Source: UBA685 sp049890115 (lineage in GTDB: Bacteria; Pseudomonadota; Alphaproteobacteria; Puniceispirillales; Puniceispirillaceae). Taken from it: 64,000 nucleotides of DNA. Where the stretch lies: assembly GCA_049890115.1 (NCBI GenBank), contig JBMHCC010000006.1, forward strand, positions 1 through 64,000, given 5' to 3'. The notes beneath the pieces were generated by a model. It was not told the DNA's origin. It searched no databases and worked only from the letters and a program-made list of their open reading frames with translations. This document shows positions 50,457-59,648 of this stretch, in pieces. Position numbers and translations under genes: made by a program. Every line of letters starts with the position of its first letter. Position 1 is the stretch's first letter.

Positions 50457-50864
50457 TAGCATTTCGACTGCTTGTTCGACCTGAGCTGACTGGACAATCT
50501 CATCAATCATACCATTAGCTAGCAAATCACCCATCTCGCCTTGTTCAATGAAAATACCAAAATCATCACTGCCATAGGTATCAGCAGGCACCCAACCAAA
50601 GGCAAATGGCATTTTTTTATCAAAGAAATGCTGAGCTTGTGTGGCTAAATCTTCAGGGTCAACCTTATCAACAGTCACAGCCAAAGCACCAGCATGAGGG
50701 CGCGGCCTTGCCTTGCCAATAGCGACATCTGCCTGCATGGTTATGATGATATTTCGGGCGCTCATTGCGGTGATATAGGCTGATAGATCGCCTTTGTAAT
50801 CATCAATAATTTCGGCAATGGTTACAAAATAAATCTCAGGCTTTGTATCCGTAAAATCGTTCAT
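50442..50864 (-). CDS. Unrecognised 140-residue protein
   Basis: Soluble protein with an alternating strand/helix pattern (IYFVTIAEIIDDY, NIIITMQADVAIGKARPR, PHAGALAVTVDKVDPEDL) and an acidic end. It has no signal peptide, membrane segment or motif I recognise. The start is uncertain: an ATG at 50864 is preferred, but a GTG at 50879 is in frame. The 3' end overlaps the transporter gene by 15 bases on the opposite strand. Confidence 0.6.
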   Translation of the reverse strand: MNDFTDTKPEIYFVTIAEIIDDYKGDLSAYITAMSARNIIITMQADVAIGKARPRPHAGALAVTVDKVDPEDLATQAQHFFDKKMPFAFGWVPADTYGSDDFGIFIEQGEMGDLLANGMIDEIVQSAQVEQAVEMLSTLR

Positions 50865-50879
50865 CTGCTTGGCTTTCAC

Positions 50880-51069
50880 ATTCCTATAATATCTATCTGA
50901 TACCTATCCTAAATCAGCATATCCCACAAGCAAACCCTGGTCTGTTTACTAAAAGCTGAAGCCTATGCTGGTCAAAATTATTAACCATCCAGATTGTGAA
51001 AAGAGCCATTATGGTATCTTGCCAGTGTCATTTTTTCATGACTAGGATGGTCTTATCGGAAACTGAATT
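50880..51069. other. Intergenic region leading to the 27-codon ORF
   Basis: About 190 bases with no longer gene. A weak promoter for the following ORF could be TTGTGA (50994-50999) with TATCTT (51015-51020), but the 15-base spacer is short. The rest of the 373-base gap is taken up by the small ORF and its terminator. Confidence 0.35.
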
Positions 51070-51070
51070 A

Positions 51071-51082
51071 AAGGAGGTGATC
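51071..51082 (+). promoter_or_regulatory. Near-perfect anti-Shine-Dalgarno complement
   Basis: AAGGAGGTGATC matches the full complement of the 3' end of bacterial 16S rRNA over 12 bases, ending two bases before the ATG of the small ORF. Natural ribosome-binding sites of this length are rare, so initiation here should be very efficient, or too tight. Confidence 0.75.
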
Positions 51083-51084
51083 TT

Positions 51085-51168
51085 ATGTCTATTGTTATAA
51101 AACAGAGTTTTAATGCGTTTGTCTTTATTGGTCAGACAGAGGAGCAGCCTTCACTGGCTGGCAAATAA
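51085..51168 (+). CDS. 27-residue small protein with very strong ribosome-binding site
   Basis: ATG to TAA of 27 sense codons: it begins Met-Ser-Ile-Val-Ile-Lys and ends Ser-Leu-Ala-Gly-Lys, with a hydrophobic middle (FNAFVFIG) and a QTEEQ segment. It is preceded by the AAGGAGGTGATC site and followed 51 bases later by an intrinsic terminator, so it looks like a free-standing mini-gene. No downstream gene on the same strand is controlled by it, which argues against a simple leader peptide. I do not recognise the sequence. Confidence 0.55.
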   Translation: MSIVIKQSFNAFVFIGQTEEQPSLAGK

Positions 51169-51219
51169 GCATAAAGGGTAATACCTTTGAGATGCTTTAA
51201 AATTATGTAAACAACAAGA

Positions 51220-51254
51220 AAGGTTGCGCTTTTTTATAGGGCGCAGCCTTTTTT
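51220..51254 (+). terminator. Intrinsic terminator after the 27-codon ORF
   Basis: A 10-bp stem AAGGTTGCGC/GCGCAGCCTT (one G-T pair) with an 11-base loop, followed by TTTT. It reaches the stop codon of the convergent FkbM-type gene and may serve both. Confidence 0.85.
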
Positions 51255-51981
51255 ATGGCTGTTTTTCATAGATAATTTCAGAATTCATTGCTTTATCATG
51301 ACGCCAAACAGGCACAAATCCATGACTTTCAATGAGAGCCTCTAATTCTGCAAATTCGTGGTCACGTTCAATAAAAATACCCTGTAACACATCACCAGAT
51401 AAAACAGATTTCGCACCTGCCAATACAGCAGCTTCGGCACCATCAACATCAATTTTGATATGGGTGGGCTGGATATGATTGTCACGACAAAAATCATCTA
51501 GCGCAATGGTCGGCACATCATAGCTATAGGGCACATTCTTTTTATGCAAAGCTGGAATATGGGTATCTGAATTACTGGTAATGGTAATCAGATCGCCAGA
51601 TCTCTTGCCAACAGCTGCAAACACGAACCGAAAGCGATCACCATTTAGCTTTTTATTTAAGGCGCAAAAATGAGAGGTGAAAAGCGCACAATCAAATCCC
51701 ACAACAGCGATATTCTTTTCAATAAGAGACGAAGCAAGTGTTACTTCCTGACCATAAGAGGTGCCAATATCAAAATAAACTGCACTATCAGGTAGTTCTG
51801 CTAGCCACTGATATAATTTCGGCTCACGCCTGCCAGCATGCAAATCACGCAAATCATCGCTGACATAGTGAGAATAAAAAGGCACAAAAAAGCGACCTGA
51901 TAAAATCCCTTTTTTAATCATGGTTGTTTTGGGGAATAAACGGCTTAATCTGCCAATCACATAACTAAGATAAACACGCAT
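51253..51981 (-). CDS. FkbM-family methyltransferase
   Basis: Methyltransferase of 242 residues of the FkbM type. YFDIGTSYGQEVTLAS (about 69-84) is the SAM-binding loop, VVGFDCA follows, and THIKIDVDGAEAAVLAGA (about 172-189) is the family signature. FkbM members methylate hydroxyls on sugars or natural products and are common in polysaccharide clusters. A Wzz-like gene and another methyltransferase lie nearby, but no glycosyltransferase is seen. The gene is transcribed leftward on its own, with about 100 bases between it and the sugar-dehydrogenase-like gene upstream. Confidence 0.85.
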   Translation of the reverse strand: MRVYLSYVIGRLSRLFPKTTMIKKGILSGRFFVPFYSHYVSDDLRDLHAGRREPKLYQWLAELPDSAVYFDIGTSYGQEVTLASSLIEKNIAVVGFDCALFTSHFCALNKKLNGDRFRFVFAAVGKRSGDLITITSNSDTHIPALHKKNVPYSYDVPTIALDDFCRDNHIQPTHIKIDVDGAEAAVLAGAKSVLSGDVLQGIFIERDHEFAELEALIESHGFVPVWRHDKAMNSEIIYEKQP

Positions 51982-52085
51982 CTTTTACACATTCAGCACC
52001 ATAGGGACACAAGATGTCTGAACCTTGCGCTTTCACTTTGCATAAGTCAATCTGGTGTAATGGACTATTTTTGCGATAAAAGGAA

Positions 52086-53180
52086 TTACTGGCTAATCCG
52101 GTATAATCCTGCTGGCGGATTGCTCTTTGCCTTAGCATCATTTAACAGCCAGATAGCACCATCTGGGCCAACTGCCACATCTCTGATGCGGCCAATAGCC
52201 CTATCCACAAGCACTCTTTCAGCTGATGGCAGACCCTCTTTTTCCAAAGATATAACATAAAGACGGCGGAATTTTAATGATCCGACCAGCAAACCGCCTT
52301 GCAAATCATCAAACATGACCTCACCATTTTCAGCAGGATAAAATGCCATACCAGATGGCGCGATAGATGGTATCCAAACCCAAGATGGATCAACATAGCC
52401 ACGCAAAGATTGATACTGGCTGACAGGGTCTCCACTCCCATATTCACTGCCATGACTAACCACAGGCCAGCCATAATTACCACCTCTGGCAATGATGTTA
52501 ATTTCATCACCACCTTGTGGGCCATGCTCATGTGCCCACAAATCATGCGTGTCAGGGTGAATAGCAAGCCCTTGCGGATTACGATGGCCAATAGACAGGA
52601 TTTCTGGCAACCAGCCTGATATATTATTGGCTGCTGCGCCATCTTCTCTCAAAGCGATGATAGAGCCATCATGAAGGCTCGGATCTTGGGCATTATCACG
52701 ACTGCCACGATCACCAAGGCTGGCATAAAGCGTGCCATCATGCATCGCTAGGCGGCATCCATAATGCAACGTGCGGCTATTTGGATTATTTGACTGAAAA
52801 ACTGTGATGGTGTCTTTCAGCTCTGTTCCATCAAGCAGGCTCTTATCAATTGCGGTGACAATTCCTGCCTCATGAGGCTTGCTATAACAAAGATAGACAA
52901 AATCGCCATCCACAAGCACATCAAGAAGACCGCCTTGCTGGATTGCAACCACCTCAGGTGGGTTGGTTATCGTTTCAAAGAACCCATTATTCAAATTGAT
53001 GCGATAGAGTTTGCCGCCACGCTCAGAGACAAGCATTTCACTTTTCGATAGGAAATCCATACCCCAAGGATGATTGAGAGCTGGGCCAATTTGTTCTAAT
53101 TTTGGTGCGGCAAAAGCTGGCTGGCTAAAAAGCCAGAGCAAAGATAGAGCTACTAGTATCTGTTTGAATAATGTAACCAT
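52086..53180 (-). CDS. PQQ-dependent sugar dehydrogenase-like (GSDH/YliI) exported protein
   Basis: Exported six-bladed propeller of 364 residues of the soluble glucose/sorbosone dehydrogenase family (YliI/Asd-like). A signal peptide ends at about residue 24 (Pro-Ala-Phe-Ala-Ala). LNHPWGMDFL near 35-44, LHYGCRLAMHDGTLYASLGDRG near 138-159, SIGHRNPQGLAIHP near 195-208 and HGPQGGDEINII near 216-227 are the cofactor and calcium-binding segments. It would oxidise aldose sugars in the periplasm. The cofactor PQQ must come from elsewhere, since no pqq genes are present. Confidence 0.9.
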   Translation of the reverse strand: MVTLFKQILVALSLLWLFSQPAFAAPKLEQIGPALNHPWGMDFLSKSEMLVSERGGKLYRINLNNGFFETITNPPEVVAIQQGGLLDVLVDGDFVYLCYSKPHEAGIVTAIDKSLLDGTELKDTITVFQSNNPNSRTLHYGCRLAMHDGTLYASLGDRGSRDNAQDPSLHDGSIIALREDGAAANNISGWLPEILSIGHRNPQGLAIHPDTHDLWAHEHGPQGGDEINIIARGGNYGWPVVSHGSEYGSGDPVSQYQSLRGYVDPSWVWIPSIAPSGMAFYPAENGEVMFDDLQGGLLVGSLKFRRLYVISLEKEGLPSAERVLVDRAIGRIRDVAVGPDGAIWLLNDAKAKSNPPAGLYRISQ

Positions 53181-53233
53181 TTCACCCTATTAAAGCCTGT
53201 TACATATCACTCCCTAACAGATGTCAAAATGTA

Positions 53234-54406
53234 TCAGGCAGTTTGTCTTGCACGCATCGCATTTGCAAAAAGCACATAAAGGATAGCACAGATAACCCCT
53301 AAGAAAGTGGCAACCAAAATAACCAAATACGGTTTCAGGTTTGGTTCCAGCTTGAACAAGGTTGCTTCAATTTGAACCCATCTTGTTCTGTCATCTTGTG
53401 CGATCATGTCTGAGGCAGTTAGAATTTGTGAGGCTGCGACATCATTTTCAATAATGAATAATGTTTGCTTATTGGCACGATACTCATCAGTCATCAAAAA
53501 CTGATCTTCGCGTGTGCGTGATTGCAACAAGGCAATTTCTTTATCTATTGCTTTGTAACCACGCAAATAAAACGGCACCGAAGAAACCGAAATACCATCA
53601 CCCGCAGCAGCAAGCCCCGCAAAAGATGATGCACCACCATCAAGGGAGTTGTTTTCAATACCTAATTCTCTGGCGATGGCTGCTTGTTCAGAAAGGAATA
53701 ATAATCTTTGATTTTGTGAGATTTGTGCTGAATTCTCTAATGATTTCAAAACTGCCTGAAGGCGTTCCTTTGCTTGGGCATTACGGCTATCAATGGCCTG
53801 TGCCAAGCTTTTTATGTCAGCAATTAAAGTCTGCTGAACAGTCAAAAGAACCTCATTGATAATCCTATCAACTATAATTGTGCCATGATGATCATCATGC
53901 CAATTAATCGTGAGCTGATGAGTGTTTTTATCACCTTTTTGTTGATTTAGCGTGATATCTGCTGCCAAATTGCGCAAAAATTGCTGTCTTTCATCTTCTG
54001 GTATATTCGCCGCTAATTCGGTAACAATCTTATCCGAGCTTAGTACAGACAGCACTTCTTCATAGTCAGAAAATTCAGCAACGAATAGCTCAAATACCTG
54101 ACCCGCATCAATTTTATAATTGAAATTATTCAGAGACAAAGTCTCATTCACAGCTTCATATTTGGTATAAACAGATTCTGAAGCATTCATCAGCTTCAGA
54201 GATCCGGAAAAAGACTGCGGTAAAATTAACGTTAAAACGAAACCAAAAATGGCTGCTGAACCTGTTAGGATAGCAATTACAAACTTCGCATCCCATAATG
54301 ATTGAATAAGAGCAATCAAATCGATTTCATCATGTGAATATGTGCTATCAGTCATAACTTTTACCACTAGTTTTGGTGCATCTGGTAATTTTGGTGCATC
54401 TGGCAT
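53234..54406 (-). CDS. Wzz/chain-length-determinant-like protein
   Basis: Inner-membrane protein of 390 residues with membrane segments near both ends (about 43-62 and 365-385) and a long periplasmic, largely helical middle including coiled-coil stretches around 195-250. This is the layout of polysaccharide co-polymerases (Wzz). The start is uncertain: the first 17 codons contain a tandem copy of Pro-Asp-Ala-Pro-Lys-Leu from an 18-base duplication, and an internal ATG at 54355 would give a more usual N-terminus. No tyrosine-kinase domain follows. Its polymer is unknown. Confidence 0.7.
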   Translation of the reverse strand: MPDAPKLPDAPKLVVKVMTDSTYSHDEIDLIALIQSLWDAKFVIAILTGSAAIFGFVLTLILPQSFSGSLKLMNASESVYTKYEAVNETLSLNNFNYKIDAGQVFELFVAEFSDYEEVLSVLSSDKIVTELAANIPEDERQQFLRNLAADITLNQQKGDKNTHQLTINWHDDHHGTIIVDRIINEVLLTVQQTLIADIKSLAQAIDSRNAQAKERLQAVLKSLENSAQISQNQRLLFLSEQAAIARELGIENNSLDGGASSFAGLAAAGDGISVSSVPFYLRGYKAIDKEIALLQSRTREDQFLMTDEYRANKQTLFIIENDVAASQILTASDMIAQDDRTRWVQIEATLFKLEPNLKPYLVILVATFLGVICAILYVLFANAMRARQTA

Positions 54407-54457
54407 ATCACACTATGGTTGGCATGCAAACCAGCCAGATAATGTAACGCTCGCAGG

Positions 54458-55090
54458 TTATAACAATTTGGCCAAACAATAATAGCCTTTAACATCTTTT
54501 TTTATCATGTAATCGCTTTTTTCGCAGTGCAAAATATCAAAGATGCCTCTATCACTGTAATTTTTGAGCGCTTCATCAAAGCCATAATCAGTAAAAACAC
54601 CTTCATTCACAGTGAAACAAATCAAACCGCCTGTTTTTGTAATGCGAATTAACTCATCAATACCGCTCGGCATGACATGGCCATGCGTGAAAACACCAAC
54701 ACATAAGCAGGCATCATAGCTATCATCTGCCAGTGGCAATCTCTCATTTAACGAGCCTGATAACAGATGACGATAACCACGCTTTTGTGCCTGCTGCAAC
54801 ATATCTTCTGAAATATCAACACCATCAAAATGGTGAAAGCCAGCGCGTTGCATATGCGCACCAACAAGGCCTGTACCACATCCCACATCAATTATCGCAG
54901 ATGCTTTATCGTTAAGATATTGGGCTAACAGGTGAACGGCATTTGGTTGAGATACGGTACCTAGAAGGCTGTCATTATCAGCATCATAATCATCTGCCCA
55001 ATCCTGATAGACAGATTTCAGCTTTTCGTCATTTTCTGCCTTACCTAGCGACAGAGTATCATATATCTCAAGGCCTTCTTTTTTTGCCAT
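54458..55090 (-). CDS. Class I SAM-dependent methyltransferase
   Basis: Methyltransferase of 210 residues. SAM motif I is IIDVGCGTGLVG (66-77), followed by FDGVDISEDML and LPLADDSYDACLCVGVFTHG. The start at 55090 follows GGAGTAGG; an in-frame start 36 bases further out is less well supported. Its N-terminal SVYQDWADDYDAD is typical of small-molecule methyltransferases of the UbiE-like superfamily. The substrate is unknown. It lies upstream of the Wzz-like gene in the same direction, 51 bases away. Confidence 0.85.
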   Translation of the reverse strand: MAKKEGLEIYDTLSLGKAENDEKLKSVYQDWADDYDADNDSLLGTVSQPNAVHLLAQYLNDKASAIIDVGCGTGLVGAHMQRAGFHHFDGVDISEDMLQQAQKRGYRHLLSGSLNERLPLADDSYDACLCVGVFTHGHVMPSGIDELIRITKTGGLICFTVNEGVFTDYGFDEALKNYSDRGIFDILHCEKSDYMIKKDVKGYYCLAKLL

Positions 55091-55227
55091 TAACCGCCTA
55101 CTCCCACTCAATAGTTCTAATGACATAAGTCATTGTTATATTTGTATCTTATTTTTTGTTTGTAAGTTGTTTGTAAGTATTAAGAACACTGAAAGATTCA
55201 AAATGTGACACTGATTTAAACATGTGA

Positions 55228-55455
55228 TTAGGCATTCAAGTATCCAATTAGCAATGAAATGAAAGCACCAACATGTACAACCATTATTGCTCTATCTTTC
55301 CACATAAATCCTACGGCAAACCATAAAAATATCCCAACGAAAAACATGTAAATATTATAAGGGATTAAGTTCAATCCAGTCATACCGTATCCAATAAGTT
55401 GGATTACTGTTGCTAACCATTTAACAACATCAACAAACTTGAATTTATCCATCAT
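55228..55455 (-). CDS. Small conserved-type membrane protein, 75 residues
   Basis: Three closely packed membrane segments (about 10-28, 32-52, 57-72) with a short Trp-Lys-Asp-Arg-Ala-Ile-Met-Val-Val-His motif between the last two. Two adjacent ATG codons lie after an AAGGG ribosome-binding site. Similar small proteins with a WKDRAIM-type motif are known in marine Alphaproteobacteria, but I do not know a function. It stands alone between the methyltransferase gene and guaA. Confidence 0.62.
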   Translation of the reverse strand: MMDKFKFVDVVKWLATVIQLIGYGMTGLNLIPYNIYMFFVGIFLWFAVGFMWKDRAIMVVHVGAFISLLIGYLNA

Positions 55456-55636
55456 TTTATATGTGCCCTTCACTCTTAAACTCAGCGTCAAACTATGAAA
55501 CGCAATAGTTCCACCACTTTGTATGAAAGTTTGCAAGTCAGTATTTTTTCTTGTTTAAAAACAATGACTTAATTTTTACTGAAAACCAGTTTATGGGAAA
55601 ATTATATAATAATATCAATTACTTAACATAATTTTT

Positions 55637-57190
55637 TCATTCCCACTCAATCGTGCCAGGTGGTTTTGAGGTGATATCATAAGTGATGCGATTGACCCCT
55701 TTGACCTCATTAACGATACGTGTGGCAACACGTGTCAAAAAGGCAGCTTCAAACGGATAGACATCAGCTGTCATCCCATCAGTTGAGGTCACCGCCCGCA
55801 AAGCACAGACATAGTCATAAGAGCGTGCATCCCCCATCACCCCGACTGTCTTGACTGGCAATAAGACAGCGAAAGCCTGCCAAATCTCATCATAAAGGCC
55901 GCTTTTGCGGATTTCATCAAGATAAACAGCGTCAGCTTCGCGCAAAATATCAAGCTTATTTCTGGTTATTTCGCCAGGCACACGAATAGCCAGCCCAGGG
56001 CCAGGGAAAGGATGACGTCCGACAAGTGTTTCTGGCAAGCCGCATTCACGGCCTAATTCGCGCACCTCATCTTTGAATAACATGCGCAAAGGCTCAACCA
56101 GCTCAAGTGCCATATCATCAGGCAATCCGCCGACATTATGATGTGATTTAATCGTGACATGATTGCCACCTGCTGCAGAGATTGATTCAATCACATCAGG
56201 ATATAAAGTGCCTTGAGCCAGAAATGATGCACCGTCAATTTTGGCAGATTCCTGATCAAACACCTCGATAAAGGCGGCACCAATGATTTTCCGTTTTTCT
56301 TCTGGGTCAGAGACACCTTCAAGACGGCTTAGAAACATATCAGAGGCATCAGCATGGATAAGGGGAATATTATAATGCCTGCCAAATAGCGAGACAACTT
56401 CCTCAGCCTCACCCTTGCGCAACAGACCATGGTCAACAAATACACAAGTCAGCCGCTCACCAATCGCTTCGTGAATTAATATCGCAGCAACAGAGCTATC
56501 AACACCGCCAGATAATCCGCAAATCACACGACCTTCTGGGCCAACTTGTGCGCGGATAGCATCTATTGCTTTCTGACGATAGGCTGCCATTGACCAATTT
56601 GCCTCAACCCCGCAAATTGACAGCGCAAAATTACGCAATAGGGCAATACCATTATCAGTGTGAACCACCTCTGGATGAAACTGCACACCATAATAATGAC
56701 GGCTTTCATCGGCGATTGCCGCATAAGGTGCCCCTTCTGATGAGGCAATGACCGAAAAACCATCTGGCAATTTGGCAACATGATCACCATGGCTCATCCA
56801 GACTGTTTGTTGACTGCCTTGTTGCCAATCACCGCCAAATAATGCGCTGGCTGATGTGATATCCACCACAGCACGGCCAAATTCACGACTTGTGCCAGCT
56901 TCGACAACACCATCAAGCTGCGCCACCATTGTTTGCTGACCATAACAAATCCCCAAGACAGGCACCCCTGCTTGGAATACCGCATCATCAGCACGCGGCG
57001 TATCAGCTGCCGTCACTGAATTCGGGCCACCTGACAAGATGATGCCTGCTGGCTGTTTGGCAATCGCTTCAGCCTGATTAGCCGTTGATGGCAGGATTTC
57101 GGTATAGACACCAATTTCACGCAAACGACGCGCAATAAGCTGGGTAACTTGAGAGCCAAAATCAATAATAAGGATCATGTGATTTGCCAT
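55637..57190 (-). CDS. guaA: GMP synthase (glutamine-hydrolysing)
   Basis: GuaA of 517 residues, converting XMP to GMP. The glutaminase domain has the nucleophile Cys82 (GICYGQQ) with His172 and Glu174 (FHPEVVH). The ATP-pyrophosphatase loop SGGVDSS starts at about 227, and the protein ends with the family's KPPGTIEWE. It lies downstream of guaB (55 bases) in the same direction, so the two steps from IMP to GMP are probably co-transcribed. Confidence 0.98.
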   Translation of the reverse strand: MANHMILIIDFGSQVTQLIARRLREIGVYTEILPSTANQAEAIAKQPAGIILSGGPNSVTAADTPRADDAVFQAGVPVLGICYGQQTMVAQLDGVVEAGTSREFGRAVVDITSASALFGGDWQQGSQQTVWMSHGDHVAKLPDGFSVIASSEGAPYAAIADESRHYYGVQFHPEVVHTDNGIALLRNFALSICGVEANWSMAAYRQKAIDAIRAQVGPEGRVICGLSGGVDSSVAAILIHEAIGERLTCVFVDHGLLRKGEAEEVVSLFGRHYNIPLIHADASDMFLSRLEGVSDPEEKRKIIGAAFIEVFDQESAKIDGASFLAQGTLYPDVIESISAAGGNHVTIKSHHNVGGLPDDMALELVEPLRMLFKDEVRELGRECGLPETLVGRHPFPGPGLAIRVPGEITRNKLDILREADAVYLDEIRKSGLYDEIWQAFAVLLPVKTVGVMGDARSYDYVCALRAVTSTDGMTADVYPFEAAFLTRVATRIVNEVKGVNRITYDITSKPPGTIEWE

Positions 57191-57244
57191 TTTAAAACAA
57201 TTAACACTAACAAAAAGGGGGAACAGATTTATGCCGTAATCAGG

Positions 57245-58714
57245 CTACATGCCAGGGCGATAATTTGGTGCTTCTTTGGTAATTGTCACATCATGCACAT
57301 GGCTTTCACGCAGACCAGAACCTGTAATGCGTAAAAAGCGCGCTCTTTTTTGCATTTCGGTTATGGTTGCAGACCCTGTATAGCCCATAGCCGCTTTCAG
57401 GCCGCCAGCTAGTTGATGAAGCACATTCGCGGCAGGCCCCTTATAGGGCACCTGCCCCTCAATCCCCTCAGGCACCATTTTCAGAGGCGTTGAAACCTCA
57501 TCCTGAAAATAACGGTCTGCAGAGCCGCGTGCCATGGCACCAAGAGAGCCCATACCACGATAAGCTTTATAAGAGCGACCCTGATAGAGATAAACCTCAC
57601 CAGGTGTTTCATCTGTGCCAGCTAATAAAGAGCCAATCATCGCTGTATTAGCGCCTGCTGCCATCGCTTTTGCCAAATCACCAGAATATTTAATACCGCC
57701 ATCAGCAATCACCGGAACACCCGCATCTTTGGCAGCAGCAGCAGCATCCATAATCGCTGTTAATTGCGGCACACCAACACCAGCAACCATGCGTGTTGTA
57801 CAGATAGAACCAGGCCCGATACCAACCTTAACACCATCAACACCAGCATCTATCAAGGCCTTGGCACCATCAGCTGTTGCGACATTGCCGCCAATAATAT
57901 CAACATTATTTGATAATTTACGAACCGCTGCGACTGTTGTTAAGACACCTTCTGAATGGCCATGCGCGGTATCAACCACAATCACATCAGCACCAGCTTC
58001 GATTAACGCCTCAGCACGTGCAATGCCATCAGCACCAGCACCTGTGGCAGCTGCCACTAACAGCCGGCCCGCATCATCTTTTGAAGCAAGAGGATAATTT
58101 TGTGATTTTTCGATATCTTTGACTGTGATAAGGCCTGTGCAATGTTGATTTTCATCAACCACCACAAGCTTTTCAATACGATGTTCATGTAATAATTTGC
58201 GTGCCAATCCAGCAGAAGCATCTGGTTCTATTGTGACAACATCTTTGGTCATTAACTCAGAGACAGTTAAGTCATGATCTCTGGCAAAGCGCACATCACG
58301 ATTGGTCAAAATACCAACCAGCTTATTGGCTCCATCAACCACAGGCACACCGCTAATATTATGATCAGCCATTAATGAGAGCGCATCACCAAGACGCGCA
58401 TCTGGTGTGATGGTAACAGGATTGACCACCATGCCTGCTTCATATCGTTTCACAGCGGCAACTTCTGCTGCTTGTCCTTCAATAGAAAAATTCTTATGAA
58501 CAACACCAATACCACCAAGCTGTGCCATAGCAATTGCCAGCCTATGTTCGGTAACCGTATCCATGGCTGCGGAAATCAAAGGAAGTTTTAACGCAATGTT
58601 ACGTGTTAGCTTGCCTGTGATATCGGTATTGGCTGGTAGAATTTCTGAATGTGCTGGCTGCAGCAACACATCATCAAAGGTCAGGGCATCTCTGATTTCA
58701 ACTGATGATGTCAT
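57245..58714 (-). CDS. guaB: IMP dehydrogenase
   Basis: GuaB of 489 residues, oxidising IMP to XMP with NAD. Catalytic Cys305 is in GIGPGSICTTR, two CBS domains occupy about 95-205, and the mobile flap carries YRGMGSLGAM. It sits between rlmE and guaA in the same direction. Confidence 0.98.
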   Translation of the reverse strand: MTSSVEIRDALTFDDVLLQPAHSEILPANTDITGKLTRNIALKLPLISAAMDTVTEHRLAIAMAQLGGIGVVHKNFSIEGQAAEVAAVKRYEAGMVVNPVTITPDARLGDALSLMADHNISGVPVVDGANKLVGILTNRDVRFARDHDLTVSELMTKDVVTIEPDASAGLARKLLHEHRIEKLVVVDENQHCTGLITVKDIEKSQNYPLASKDDAGRLLVAAATGAGADGIARAEALIEAGADVIVVDTAHGHSEGVLTTVAAVRKLSNNVDIIGGNVATADGAKALIDAGVDGVKVGIGPGSICTTRMVAGVGVPQLTAIMDAAAAAKDAGVPVIADGGIKYSGDLAKAMAAGANTAMIGSLLAGTDETPGEVYLYQGRSYKAYRGMGSLGAMARGSADRYFQDEVSTPLKMVPEGIEGQVPYKGPAANVLHQLAGGLKAAMGYTGSATITEMQKRARFLRITGSGLRESHVHDVTITKEAPNYRPGM

Positions 58715-58831
58715 TTTTGGGGCTGCCTTCCTCGGTCATATTCGCTTTATTACGATAACACCGTATTAAACTAGAGTGGATGGCTCCGCACATTACAATT
58801 TATTGGCACCATCGCCTAGGGTTTTTTTCAA

Positions 58832-59593
58832 TTACTGATCTTGCGTGAGATTTTCATCATCAAGCTTATCATCTTGTGGCACAAAGCCAGTTGCCAAAAT
58901 ATAGGTTTCAACAGATTCGGCACGGCTGGCAGGTGGCTTGATATGGCGCACTTTTTCAAAACGTGCATGCAGTAAATCCATCAAAGGCTTTTCCGCACCA
59001 CCGCGAAATGCTTTCGCCAAAAATGTGCCGCCTGGCGTCAATACCTGAATGGCAAAATCAAGCGCCAATTCAAGCAATGCCATAGTGCGCAAATGATCTG
59101 TTGCACGATGGCCTGTTGTCGCGGCTGCCATATCAGATAACACCACATCAGCTTTGCCATCAATTGCCTGAAAGACAGAATCTAGCATGGCATCATCTGT
59201 AATATCACCCACTAAAATATGCGCCCCGCCAATGGGGTCAGTTTCCAGCAAATCAATACCAACCAGCGCACCGTGGCCCTTATTCAGGCGGATTTTCTCT
59301 GAGACAATCTGCAACCAGCCACCAGGTGCACATCCCAAATCAACAACCCGCATATGAGGCTGCAAGAAAGGATAACGCTCTTCCATCTGCTCTAGCTTAA
59401 TCGCAGCACGAGAGCGTAGACCGCGACGATGCGTTTCTTGGACATAAGGGTCATTTAACTGGCGTTCAATCCAGCGATTTGACGATGATTTACGTGAGCG
59501 CATATTGCGCGGTGTTTGCGTTAAACCAGCATGACCACGATAGGACCGCCCAGAGCTGCCTTTTGGCTTGCCTGATTTGCCTGTCCGTCTCAT
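58832..59593 (-). CDS. rlmE: 23S rRNA 2'-O-methyltransferase RlmE (FtsJ/RrmJ)
   Basis: RlmE of 253 residues, methylating U2552 of 23S rRNA. The K-D-K-E tetrad is seen at Lys66, Asp154, Lys194 and Glu229, with the SAM loop DLGCAPGGW at 85-93. The first 40 residues are a basic Ser/Arg/Lys-rich extension longer than in E. coli. It precedes guaB by 117 bases. Confidence 0.95.
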   Translation of the reverse strand: MRRTGKSGKPKGSSGRSYRGHAGLTQTPRNMRSRKSSSNRWIERQLNDPYVQETHRRGLRSRAAIKLEQMEERYPFLQPHMRVVDLGCAPGGWLQIVSEKIRLNKGHGALVGIDLLETDPIGGAHILVGDITDDAMLDSVFQAIDGKADVVLSDMAAATTGHRATDHLRTMALLELALDFAIQVLTPGGTFLAKAFRGGAEKPLMDLLHARFEKVRHIKPPASRAESVETYILATGFVPQDDKLDDENLTQDQ

Positions 59594-59648
59594 CTTATCC
59601 CCTTTTCACCCCAGCCTCATGACCAACTTTAGTCACTATTAGTCGCCG

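Noticed and set aside
57615..58097. 160-codon frame antisense to guaB
   Set aside because: It is fully inside a highly conserved gene with intact motifs and has no start signal; a shadow frame.
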